NCBI RefSeq assembly: GCF_002836355.1
Contig: NZ_PJCA01000031.1
Coordinates: 806,001-870,000 of the forward strand
Length of the DNA stretch: 64,000 bases
Reading direction: 5' to 3'
DNA from: Moritella sp. Urea-trap-13
GTDB lineage: Bacteria; Pseudomonadota; Gammaproteobacteria; Enterobacterales; Moritellaceae
Shown here: positions 27,611 to 35,734 of the stretch, piece after piece
Position numbering within the stretch: the first letter of the stretch is position 1
How the letters are laid out: each line of letters opens with the position of its first letter
Notes under the pieces: model-generated
The model's database searches: none
The model's input: the letters and a program-made list of their open reading frames with translations, nothing else
Told to the model about the DNA's origin: nothing
Position numbers and translations under genes: made by a program

Positions 27611-28522
27611 ATGTTGCAAAAATCACTTTCAGATCTGAATAAGGTTGTCGCTATTGGCGGTGGTCATGGACTCGGCCGTGTGCTGTCTTCTCTTTCCTTT
27701 TTAGGGCCTAGATTAACGGGTATTGTCACAACAACTGATAATGGTGGTTCAACAGGTCGGCTCAGGAATTCTGAGAATTGTATTGCTTGGGGTGATATTC
27801 GCAATTGTATTAATCAGTTAGTCACTCAACCAGACATTGGCTCTTTATTGTTTGAATATCGTTTTCAAAATGAAGGGGAGCTGAAGAACCATAACTTAGG
27901 TAATCTCATGCTTGTGGCATTAGATAATCTTTGTGTGCGGCCGTTAGATGCGGTCAACCTTATTCGTAATATGTTGCATGTCGAATGCCAACTTATTCCG
28001 ATGTCAGAACAGCCCAGTGACTTAATCGCAGTAACGCCTTGTGGTAGCGATGTACACGGCGAAGTATCTGTCGATAAAATGCAAGAATTTCCGCATCAAT
28101 TAACTGTTCAACCGAATGTTGCTGCCACATTTGAAGCTGTAGAAGCAATTGAAAAAGCAGAGTTGATATTATTAGGCCCAGGTTCATTCCTCACCAGTAT
28201 CATGCCACCTCTGCTGCTTAAAGATATACAAAAAGCCTTACGCAGAACAAACGCAAAAGTAATTTATTTAGGTAATTTACAGCATGAGATAGGTCCTGCA
28301 TCAACGATTTCATTGCAAAAACGTTTAAAATGGTGCGAAGATACGCTCGGTTTTCCGTTGATAAATGCCGTGATACAGGATGTAGATAAACAATCTGAGC
28401 TGACTTATCCGACCTATACCCATGATTTACGTGAAGAAGTGAATAAAAACTATCACGATAGACAAAAATTAAAAGCGGCGATAGAATCTGTCGTTAATCA
28501 CATTTTAACGTCAGCGCACTAA
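27611..28522 (+). CDS. ybhK: YvcK/YbhK family (CofD-like) protein
   Basis: 303 aa, matching E. coli YbhK (302). The CofD-like nucleotide-binding fold is shown by VVAIGGGHGLGRVLSSL, TTTDNGGSTGRLR, HNLGNLML, LLGPGSFLTS and the C-terminal LLLKDI block. YvcK proteins bind UDP-sugars and affect cell-wall homeostasis and growth on gluconeogenic carbon in Bacillus; the E. coli role is unknown. I chose the ATG at 27611 because it aligns with YbhK; an ATG at 27572 would add 13 hydrophobic residues. The 3' end overlaps the convergent hpt gene by 29 nt. Confidence 0.88.
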   Translation: MLQKSLSDLNKVVAIGGGHGLGRVLSSLSFLGPRLTGIVTTTDNGGSTGRLRNSENCIAWGDIRNCINQLVTQPDIGSLLFEYRFQNEGELKNHNLGNLMLVALDNLCVRPLDAVNLIRNMLHVECQLIPMSEQPSDLIAVTPCGSDVHGEVSVDKMQEFPHQLTVQPNVAATFEAVEAIEKAELILLGPGSFLTSIMPPLLLKDIQKALRRTNAKVIYLGNLQHEIGPASTISLQKRLKWCEDTLGFPLINAVIQDVDKQSELTYPTYTHDLREEVNKNYHDRQKLKAAIESVVNHILTSAH

Positions 28523-28838
28523 TCGCGTCTTCTAAACTTTTAATTAATAATGGTAATTTCACTTGCACTTCAGCAGTGCTATTTGACTTTGCCATTACCT
28601 CCAACTCCTCTGCGTGTTGTTGTACTATTAGCGCACCATATGTGCCTGCACTACTTTTTATGCTATGGCAGCTCTGCGCGACTTTATCATTATCAACGCT
28701 AGCCATTAACGCTCGTAGATCAGCAATACGCTCTGTTGTTTCTTCTTTAAAAACATCAACTAACGCTGGTAGCATATCTTCACCAACATCAACAAGTAAT
28801 TGGGTGAATACCGTTTCATTAATAACTGTGTTTTCCAT
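28494..28838 (-). CDS. stand-alone HPt phosphotransfer protein
   Basis: 114-aa four-helix HPt domain with the phosphohistidine motif QSCHSIKSSAGTYGA (H58). No kinase or receiver domain is attached. AGAGG lies 7 nt before the ATG. It is the last gene of the STAS/export/SypE-like operon, 47 nt after that gene. By analogy with the HPt domain of SypF in Vibrio fischeri it could phosphorylate the receiver domain of its neighbour; this is inference. Its stop lies inside the 3' end of ybhK. Confidence 0.88.
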   Translation of the reverse strand: MENTVINETVFTQLLVDVGEDMLPALVDVFKEETTERIADLRALMASVDNDKVAQSCHSIKSSAGTYGALIVQQHAEELEVMAKSNSTAEVQVKLPLLIKSLEDAISALTLKCD

Positions 28839-28885
28839 TTCATTACCTCTTACTGTAAATTATCACTTTAGTTGCTACTCATTAC

Positions 28886-30376
28886 TCATAGTGTATTGAG
28901 TTCAATCACCAGTGCAGTAACATCGTCTTGTAACTGTTCCGGGGAAAGTGATTCAAAGCGTAACCAGAGTTTATCTAATGTACTTTGAGCTGTTTTCCCT
29001 TTAATATCAACCAGTATATTATCAATACAGTCACAATTTCTGTCAATGTTTTCAAAAATACCGTCTGAATAGAAAAAAAGTTTATCTTCTGGTGCTAATT
29101 GCACTGTCACGGATGAATATTGCTCGTCAGGTAACAAGCCTAACACGGTTCCTTTACAGTCGATGGCTTCGTAACCAGAACCATGTAGTAGGTAAGGTTG
29201 AGGATGGCCTGCCGATGCTATTTCGCATTGCTTATCGGTCAGTTTGATCACCACACAAGTGAGCATACTGGTTTCTAGCAACTGATTTAAAAACAGTCTA
29301 TTAGATAAACCCGCAAGTAAAGCCGTCGGTGATGTTTCAACCGAGGTTACAACCCCCTCCAAATATCCCATGATGGCAAAACTATGAAATTTAGCGACCG
29401 GACCATGCCCCATAATGTCGCCCAACACGATAATTTGACAGCCTCCGAAATCATGGAAAAATACAAAGTCCCCCCCCCCTTCAGTCGCAGGTGTATGCGC
29501 TAAGGCGAGATTCCATTGCCCACAATATGCGGGGAGTGAAGGCTTAAAAGGTCTGCTTAGAGACTCTACAACGCGCTGTTGATAATGTAACGCTAATTGA
29601 TTTGTTCTCCGTATTACTCGGTTACAAACAGCAAGTAATGACGTTTTGGTGATAGGTTTAATTAAGTAACCGTCAATAGACACTTCAGCGGCTTGTTCTT
29701 GAACCGATAAATTCTCATCCCCCGTTAAGAATACGAACGGTGTTAATGCGCCTTTATCAAAGTCTTCGACCTTTTGTCTGAATTCAAATCCAGACATCTC
29801 TGGCATATGTATGTCGGCAATAATAAGATCGCAACCTTCGTGAGCTATAAATTTAAGCGCCAAACCTGCATCAGCAAAAGTGTGTACGATAAAATCATTG
29901 TGAAGATAAGCATGATGCGCTGATAATAAAATGCGATCATCATCAACAATTACAACTTTGAGTTTTTTATCCTGTTGCTGCAATGGACAGGTTAGCTGAT
30001 TAATGCCGTTTTCAGTGACGTAACAACCATCAGGATTATTGGTTTGAATTAACGCTAATCCCATACCACCAGTAAGTAGCTCTCCATTAAATATATCTTT
30101 AGTATCAAATTGATAGGGATTGAAACTATCTCCATTATCGCACACGGAAAAATACCAATTACCATTCCTACCAGCGAGTTCAATACTGAACCAGTGAACA
30201 GAGTCCGGATTATGAAAATACAGGTTAGACAGATATTCTGCCAACACTAACGTAACACGATCTATTTCAGCTTGATCAAGCGCTAATTGATAGCACAATC
30301 CAGTCAGTAGACGCCGAACCTTGCTAATGGAATCGAGCTTTAATGGGTATTGCTTGGCGAAAAGTTGGGTTTTCAT
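28886..30376 (-). CDS. SypE-like regulator: RsbW-type kinase - receiver - PP2C phosphatase
   Basis: 496 aa with three modules. Residues 1-130: GHKL/RsbW-type Ser kinase (N-box AEYLSNLYFHN with N51; DNGDSF at 80-85; GGMGLAL at 103-109). Residues 138-255: receiver domain with DDD (145-147), phosphoacceptor D188 (ADIHMPEMSG) and K240. Residues 285-496: SpoIIE/PP2C with GGGD (300-303), GDIMGHG (319-325), AGHP (389-392), YSDG (436-439) and QDDVTAL (483-489). This order is that of SypE, which phosphorylates and dephosphorylates the STAS protein SypA. The start overlaps the upstream ATPase stop (TGATG). G300-G302 are encoded by a G10 run, a slippage hotspot. Confidence 0.88.
   Translation of the reverse strand: MKTQLFAKQYPLKLDSISKVRRLLTGLCYQLALDQAEIDRVTLVLAEYLSNLYFHNPDSVHWFSIELAGRNGNWYFSVCDNGDSFNPYQFDTKDIFNGELLTGGMGLALIQTNNPDGCYVTENGINQLTCPLQQQDKKLKVVIVDDDRILLSAHHAYLHNDFIVHTFADAGLALKFIAHEGCDLIIADIHMPEMSGFEFRQKVEDFDKGALTPFVFLTGDENLSVQEQAAEVSIDGYLIKPITKTSLLAVCNRVIRRTNQLALHYQQRVVESLSRPFKPSLPAYCGQWNLALAHTPATEGGGDFVFFHDFGGCQIIVLGDIMGHGPVAKFHSFAIMGYLEGVVTSVETSPTALLAGLSNRLFLNQLLETSMLTCVVIKLTDKQCEIASAGHPQPYLLHGSGYEAIDCKGTVLGLLPDEQYSSVTVQLAPEDKLFFYSDGIFENIDRNCDCIDNILVDIKGKTAQSTLDKLWLRFESLSPEQLQDDVTALVIELNTL
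29470..29479 (-). repeat. G10 homopolymer in the SypE-like coding sequence
   Basis: Ten consecutive C on the plus strand, G10 in the coding strand, encoding the glycines of TEGGGDF. The frame is open in this copy. A gain or loss of one base would end the protein soon after residue 303 and remove the phosphatase domain. No other G or C run of this length was noticed in the window. Confidence 0.9.
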
Positions 30377-31095
30377 CAGCGGCCAATTTTCCCTTTTAAT
30401 AGTTCAATATTAGAGATCCGATTAAGTAACCATTGTTTCAGTATTGGAAAGCGTTTTAGTCGCCTGCGCACTGAATTTCTAAGCTGCATATCGAGCGGCG
30501 GGCACTTAACATCATTGATTACGGTTCCAAGTAATCTCACATTATTATGCCTCAGCATCTCGAGCGTCTTTAAAACCCGACTCTCTAGTGAAACCCCCGG
30601 TGCGACAACAAGTAAACTAGCATCACAACCCCGCGCTATAACTTCACCGGGTATATTTGAAAAATTTGTTCGAGTAATTGCACATGTATCAAATATAATA
30701 AAATTATAGTGTTGTAGCCAAAATTCGATCGCATTATTGATCTTCTTTTCGTCTCGAAAGGTAATATTTTGATCTTGCTCACCTTGTGGAGCAGGTAAAA
30801 TGTCAATCATTGCAGAAAACTCCGTGATGCAGGCTGTTTGTAAATCAGTATCATCAAGGGACCATGACTGTTTTTCCTGAACATATTCATTGGTAATTGC
30901 AGGTTTGAATGTATTGAGATCTACAATTAGGACTCTACTTCCAGCCGCTTTATGACGCCGAGCAAGCGCTAAAACCAATTCCGTAGTACCCTCGCCTCCT
31001 TGGGCGCAATTTATCGCTAACGACTTAATATTCTCATTCATCATTAGCTGATAGATTTGTTCTATTTCTATAAATGTTTCCGGTAATATATTCAT
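30376..31095 (-). CDS. ParA/Wzc-like P-loop ATPase with degenerate Walker A
   Basis: 239 aa with the MinD/ParA/BY-kinase fold: SLAINCAQGGEGTTELVLALAR, then VLIVDLNTFKP and FIIFDTCAITRTNF. The Walker A lysine is replaced (GGEGTT instead of GGxGKT), and the deviant upstream lysine is Gln. No tyrosine-rich tail is present, so it is not an ordinary BY-kinase. It sits where the Wzc-like sypD lies in syp clusters, directly after the export protein. Start at 31095, overlapping the SLBB stop (ATGA); an ATG 72 nt upstream lies deep in the previous gene. Confidence 0.72.
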   Translation of the reverse strand: MNILPETFIEIEQIYQLMMNENIKSLAINCAQGGEGTTELVLALARRHKAAGSRVLIVDLNTFKPAITNEYVQEKQSWSLDDTDLQTACITEFSAMIDILPAPQGEQDQNITFRDEKKINNAIEFWLQHYNFIIFDTCAITRTNFSNIPGEVIARGCDASLLVVAPGVSLESRVLKTLEMLRHNNVRLLGTVINDVKCPPLDMQLRNSVRRRLKRFPILKQWLLNRISNIELLKGKIGR

Positions 31096-33212
31096 AGTGA
31101 CGAACCTACAATAAAGAGTGTAACAACACTCAATGCACTGCCTAATATATCCATTAACTGACTCCAATTAGATTCTTTGTCGTTAGGAACATAAATGGTA
31201 TCGCCGGCATGTATAATCGGAATATCACGATAGTCTGGTTGGGTAAAATAATGCTTCATATTAAACGTGCGCGCAGTGTGTTGCATTTCACCACGTTTAG
31301 TCACTATGACAATCCGGTCTATGTAAGCCTCTGACGTTGGGCCTCCGGCCATTGTCAATATCCCCACCACATCAAGTGATGAATCATATTTGTATCGGCC
31401 AGGGTTGTGAACCGCTCCTAATACTTGCACGATATTAGCCGTATTATTTAATACCCCTTGATCAGTCTTGGCTGGAATATAAATCGTATCACCGGGTAAT
31501 ATTTGCGGTAACAGATTTTCATCACCCGTCTCAAAGTACATATCAAGGTCAAGTGTTGACGTTTTCGCATAACGTCTATTACGATGTGTCACTTTAATAT
31601 GTTTAATATCAGCATCGTTCGTCGGCCCGTCTGCAGCAGATAATAAGTCTAAAAAGTCTAACCGACTGTTGAAAGCATAACGTCCTGGGGAGCCAACAGC
31701 TCCGAGCATATAAATTGAAGACTCGGACTCTTGTTTAATCCATTTAGATTTATTATCTGTTGGGTCATCAGGTAATTCATTAAACATAACGGTATCACCA
31801 GCAGATAGCTGCGGTAGTGTTAAGTAATCGCCACCCACTTTCATGAAATTTTCTAAATCAAAAAATTTACGTTCCCCTAAACCATCATTACCAACAATAA
31901 TTATTTTAGCTAAATCTGCTTTTTCAGTAGGGCCTTCGGCATGCCCCAATAGATCAAGGAATGTCATATCATCATCCCACTGATAACGACCAGGATTTTT
32001 AACTGCACCAATGATTTTAATCGCTTCATTATGCGCTTCAATTAACCAAGATTTCTCAATCATGTCGGCCTTTTCGGGTAAGAAAATAACATCACCACCG
32101 GCAATATCAGGAAAAGGATTATTTTCGGGATCATCTGAATATTTCTTTAAATCAAAACGGAATGTTTCACCATTGACTTTAAGTACTCTAATTTGCTGTG
32201 TATCAGCATAACGGTTGGGACCGCCTGCATTTGCAAGCATATCCATAAAGGTTATGCCTTCCCGACCTTCGTAAGCCCCCGGTTTATTGACTTGACCCAT
32301 AACATAAACAACTTGCAAACCAACTTTGATATCTTCAACTTGAATAGGTACAAAAATAGTCGTCCCGGGCTTTATTTTCGGTAGTTTAGCTACATCCCCC
32401 GTATCCAGATATAATTTCAAATCAAAAGATTGTGGTTCCTGAGTCCCCATTACTCTGATTTTGCTAACATTAGCATAACGAGTCACACCGTTTGCTTTCA
32501 TTAAGCTTTCAATAACCGTCATACCCGGTACATAAGAAAATGTACCCGGTGCATTAACCTCACCAAAAACTGTCACCGCCTTTTGCGTGTCACTTGCGTC
32601 ACCACCTGATTTTAATGAAGTAGCGTCGAAAGTCATCTGCACATTACCAGTCAATGGGGATGACGGCACAAAAATTACATCACCAGATTTAAGCATCGGC
32701 AATACACTTTCATCACCCGTTTCCAAATAACGCTTAAAGTTAAAAATGATAACCTTGGCACCACGTTGTAACTGCATGTTATCAAGTTGAGCGCCCGCTA
32801 ACATGCCGCCGGCTTTATTCAATGCCATCTGAACATTACCAAGTTCAGGTAGCACGACTTCATGTGGGTTATTGACATAACCTAATACGGTCACGAGTTT
32901 CTCTCGCGCTCTAAATTCGACATACAGCTTAGATATATCTCGAAATACAACACTTAACGACGTTTTCAATTCTTGTAATACTACCGCTAAGGTTTTGCCT
33001 TTTACTTGAACTCGCCCTACTTCGGGTAATTGAATAAATCCACTTGCGTCGACTTGAAACGGTTCTTCGAAATCTTTTTCACCGGGCATAAAAATAAACA
33101 GTTGATCACCGGAATCGATAACGTCACCCTCAGCATAAGCAATTGACGAAGTAGATAAAAAAGTAAAACACAGAGTTAAAAAAAAAGTTAAACACAATAA
33201 TAAACGTTTCAT
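31092..33212 (-). CDS. Wza/SypC-like polysaccharide export protein with six SLBB repeats
   Basis: 706 aa. Signal peptide LLLCLTFFLTLCFTFLSTSSIAYA, then a Poly_export domain (IDSGDQLFIFMPGEKDF). Six SLBB-type repeats follow, each beginning h-G-x-V-x-x-P (LGYVNNPHEV, FGEVNAPGTF, MGQVNKPGAY, IGAVKNPGRY, LGAVGSPGRY, LGAVHNPGRY) and ending in AGGP-like turns. A hydrophobic C-terminal segment (ILGSALSVVTLFIVGSSL) could be a membrane helix. Wza has two SLBB repeats, so this is an extended version. No lipobox in the signal. It is coupled to genes on both sides (ATGA overlaps). The signal peptide is encoded partly by T9 (33178-33186). Confidence 0.88.
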   Translation of the reverse strand: MKRLLLCLTFFLTLCFTFLSTSSIAYAEGDVIDSGDQLFIFMPGEKDFEEPFQVDASGFIQLPEVGRVQVKGKTLAVVLQELKTSLSVVFRDISKLYVEFRAREKLVTVLGYVNNPHEVVLPELGNVQMALNKAGGMLAGAQLDNMQLQRGAKVIIFNFKRYLETGDESVLPMLKSGDVIFVPSSPLTGNVQMTFDATSLKSGGDASDTQKAVTVFGEVNAPGTFSYVPGMTVIESLMKANGVTRYANVSKIRVMGTQEPQSFDLKLYLDTGDVAKLPKIKPGTTIFVPIQVEDIKVGLQVVYVMGQVNKPGAYEGREGITFMDMLANAGGPNRYADTQQIRVLKVNGETFRFDLKKYSDDPENNPFPDIAGGDVIFLPEKADMIEKSWLIEAHNEAIKIIGAVKNPGRYQWDDDMTFLDLLGHAEGPTEKADLAKIIIVGNDGLGERKFFDLENFMKVGGDYLTLPQLSAGDTVMFNELPDDPTDNKSKWIKQESESSIYMLGAVGSPGRYAFNSRLDFLDLLSAADGPTNDADIKHIKVTHRNRRYAKTSTLDLDMYFETGDENLLPQILPGDTIYIPAKTDQGVLNNTANIVQVLGAVHNPGRYKYDSSLDVVGILTMAGGPTSEAYIDRIVIVTKRGEMQHTARTFNMKHYFTQPDYRDIPIIHAGDTIYVPNDKESNWSQLMDILGSALSVVTLFIVGSSL

Positions 33213-34342
33213 AAAGCGACTCCTTTCGGCAGCGCCGCATCACTAAACAATTCACCTTCGCTGAGTAAAAATCGCCAATGTTTTACTTTATGGTCTGCGT
33301 CTTTATTACCCTGTGATTGCCACATGAGCGTGCTAATCACTGGCGTTAGTGAGGTTACAGTACCGAGTCTTAGGTCTTCATAAATAACTTTATACCGCTG
33401 TGGGTCTGCTGTGATACTAGATACATAATTCAAGATCACATCAGTGCGTAAATTAAGTAACTCAACATCATCTAAACTTGTCGCGTAATCATTTTCAGCC
33501 AATTGATTAGTATTACGAAGAGACTCATTAGCTGTAACCGTTTCATGAATTTGAACTGGTGTATGCTCTTTTTCTATGTTTAATTGTAGTCTGGATACTT
33601 GTTGCACATTCACGCTGGGGACTTGGTCAAAGAGTAAATACTGACGCATTATTTCATTATAATCGTCATCACGTCGGTTATCTGTAACAGCCATGATTTC
33701 GCTAGTTTTAACTACCACAGTGGTAACGTTATGAGTAACAATAGCCTTGCTGTAATTGATGTTTGATTGTCCAACTTTTGCACTTGCGCTATTTTCAAAC
33801 AACTGGTATTTAGTGTATTCAATGACAATGTCGGGATTATCTAACAGTAAAAAACTCACTTGGCGAAGACACACCTTGTACTCTTCCGTCAAAATAGCAC
33901 TACCCACTTCAAATTGCGGGCTGCAGTACAACAAGAGATCGAGCTGATAAATTAACGGGTGGACAAAATTAGCCGTGAGTAAACGTGGTGGTTGTGCACA
34001 ATTGGTGTGACTTGAGATTCGATTCAGATAGACAATTAAATTAGTAATATTTTTTTCTAGGATAGCTATTTCGACTTTGATATCTTGCGGGTCTTCAACA
34101 AAAATGGCCTTTTCAACACGGCTATTGATATTCTCAACTGTTTTTACATAGGCCGGTGTACACGTTTTAGCACCTCGTAGATTAGCCACTGAAAAATGTA
34201 AATTCAGATAGTCATAATGCTGCTTAAATTGAATTCGTTCTTCAGTATGGATTGTGGTATTTTCAAAATAGCCTTCGCTAGGCCAGTTTGTACAACTAGA
34301 AAGGAAAACGCATATAGCTGTCCATAGCAATAATCTATTCAT
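33209..34342 (-). CDS. lipoprotein of unknown function in the export operon
   Basis: 377 aa with a lipoprotein signal peptide ending in the lipobox LSSC (Cys17). No domain is recognised. The rest is mostly helical and hydrophilic with four more cysteines (KTCTPAY, SHTNCAQ, LLYCSP, KVCLRQ), possibly disulfide-linked. AAGG lies 6 nt before the ATG and the 3' end overlaps the SLBB gene by 4 nt. It holds the position of sypB in syp clusters but shows no OmpA motif. It could be an outer-membrane partner of the exporter. Confidence 0.7.
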   Translation of the reverse strand: MNRLLLWTAICVFLSSCTNWPSEGYFENTTIHTEERIQFKQHYDYLNLHFSVANLRGAKTCTPAYVKTVENINSRVEKAIFVEDPQDIKVEIAILEKNITNLIVYLNRISSHTNCAQPPRLLTANFVHPLIYQLDLLLYCSPQFEVGSAILTEEYKVCLRQVSFLLLDNPDIVIEYTKYQLFENSASAKVGQSNINYSKAIVTHNVTTVVVKTSEIMAVTDNRRDDDYNEIMRQYLLFDQVPSVNVQQVSRLQLNIEKEHTPVQIHETVTANESLRNTNQLAENDYATSLDDVELLNLRTDVILNYVSSITADPQRYKVIYEDLRLGTVTSLTPVISTLMWQSQGNKDADHKVKHWRFLLSEGELFSDAALPKGVAL

Positions 34343-34364
34343 TCAATACCTTACGGCTCTTTGA

Positions 34365-34700
34365 TTATGCCGGGTGATCTACTCTATATTCAGGAATATT
34401 TTCAATAAAAGGAATTGCGTTTTCGACTCGTAACATCGTCATCAATTTATGCGGTTGGCCGGAGACTTTAAGAAGAGAAAGAGTGCGACGTTGTGAGGTC
34501 AGCCTTTTGAATAAAAATACAATAGCGCCAATACCCGTTGAGTCAATAAAGGTAACCTTGCTAAAGTCTAAGATAATGTTTTCAGCATGATCATCAACCA
34601 ACGCCTCTAAGCTAGGCTGAATACTCATGACATGTTCGGTATCGAGGTCTGTAGCTATAGGTAAAATTATGATTCCATCATAAGGCCGTATTATGTCCAT
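34365..34700 (-). CDS. SypA-like STAS-domain protein (anti-sigma-factor-antagonist type)
   Basis: 111-aa single STAS domain. ILDFSKVTFIDSTGIGAIVF carries the conserved phosphorylatable serine (S54). AGGAG lies 8 nt before the ATG at 34700; the frame extends upstream through a terminator and is ignored. It is the first gene of the operon that ends with the kinase-REC-phosphatase gene, so it is the natural substrate of that protein, as SypA is for SypE. The target of the unphosphorylated form is unknown. Confidence 0.88.
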   Translation of the reverse strand: MDIIRPYDGIIILPIATDLDTEHVMSIQPSLEALVDDHAENIILDFSKVTFIDSTGIGAIVFLFKRLTSQRRTLSLLKVSGQPHKLMTMLRVENAIPFIENIPEYRVDHPA

Positions 34701-34821
34701 TATAAATTCTCCTAAAGAATACAAAGTTAACTCTGAGGTAAATATTAACGTTAAATAAACATTAATTTTTTTCAATCTCGTAGTTAAAAATATAGACGTT
34801 AAAAGCAGAAAATGCACAAAT

Positions 34822-34847
34822 AAAAAAACCACCCGAAGGTGGTTTAT
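34822..34847 (-). terminator. terminator of the sdh-suc operon
   Basis: On the minus strand AAACCACC pairs with GGTGGTTT around a TTCG tetraloop, followed by a T run. It starts 18 nt after the sucD stop and isolates the STAS operon from the TCA operon, so the STAS promoter must lie within 34701-34821. Confidence 0.92.
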
Positions 34848-34864
34848 TATAATAAAAACAGGTG

Positions 34865-35734
34865 TTAACCTAATTTAGCACGTAATGCCGCGCCAATATC
34901 AGCTAATGAACGTACAGTTGCTACGCCTGCATCTTCAAGTGCTGCAAATTTCTCATCTGCAGTACCTTTACCGCCAGCAATAATTGCACCAGCATGACCC
35001 ATACGCTTACCTGCTGGAGCTGTAACACCGGCAATGTAAGAAACAACAGGTTTAGTTACATGCGCTTTAATATAAGCGGCAGCTTCTTCTTCTGCTGTAC
35101 CACCAATTTCACCAATCATAACGATTGCTTCAGTTTGTGGGTCTTTTTCAAACAGTTCAAGTACGTCAATAAAGTTAGTACCTGGGATTGGATCACCACC
35201 GATACCAACACAAGTTGATTGACCGTAGCCTTCATCCGTAGTTTGTTTTACTGCTTCATATGTTAGTGTACCAGAGCGTGAAACAATACCAATTTTACCT
35301 GGCTTGTGAATGTGACCAGGCATGATACCAATCTTACATTCGCCTGGAGTGATAACACCTGGACAGTTAGGACCGATCATACGTACGTTTTGTTGATCAA
35401 GTTTAACTTTAACTTCGATCATATCAATCGTCGGGATACCTTCCGTGATACAAACGATAAGTTCGATACCAGCATCAATTGCTTCTAAGATCGCATCTTT
35501 ACAAAACGGAGCAGGTACATAGATAACAGAAGCAGTTGCGCCTGTTGTTTCTACTGCATCACGTACTGTGTTAAATACAGGAAGACCTAAATGTACAGTG
35601 CCGCCTTTACCAGGAGAAACACCGCCAACCATTTGCGTTCCATAATCAATAGCTTGTTCTGAGTGGAAAGTACCTTGACCACCGGTGAAACCTTGACAGA
35701 TCACTTTCGTATCTTTATTAATTAAAACGCTCAT
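34865..35734 (-). CDS. sucD: succinyl-CoA synthetase alpha subunit
   Basis: 289 aa. CoA-ligase alpha subunit with the Rossmann CoA-binding domain ([14 protein letters not shown] near the N-terminus, [11 protein letters not shown]) and the phosphohistidine motif GHAGAI near residue 246. It interconverts succinyl-CoA and succinate with ATP formation. The ATG directly follows the sucC TAA with no gap. Last gene of sdhCDAB-sucABCD. Confidence 0.97.
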   Translation of the reverse strand: MSVLINKDTKVICQGFTGGQGTFHSEQAIDYGTQMVGGVSPGKGGTVHLGLPVFNTVRDAVETTGATASVIYVPAPFCKDAILEAIDAGIELIVCITEGIPTIDMIEVKVKLDQQNVRMIGPNCPGVITPGECKIGIMPGHIHKPGKIGIVSRSGTLTYEAVKQTTDEGYGQSTCVGIGGDPIPGTNFIDVLELFEKDPQTEAIVMIGEIGGTAEEEAAAYIKAHVTKPVVSYIAGVTAPAGKRMGHAGAIIAGGKGTADEKFAALEDAGVATVRSLADIGAALRAKLG

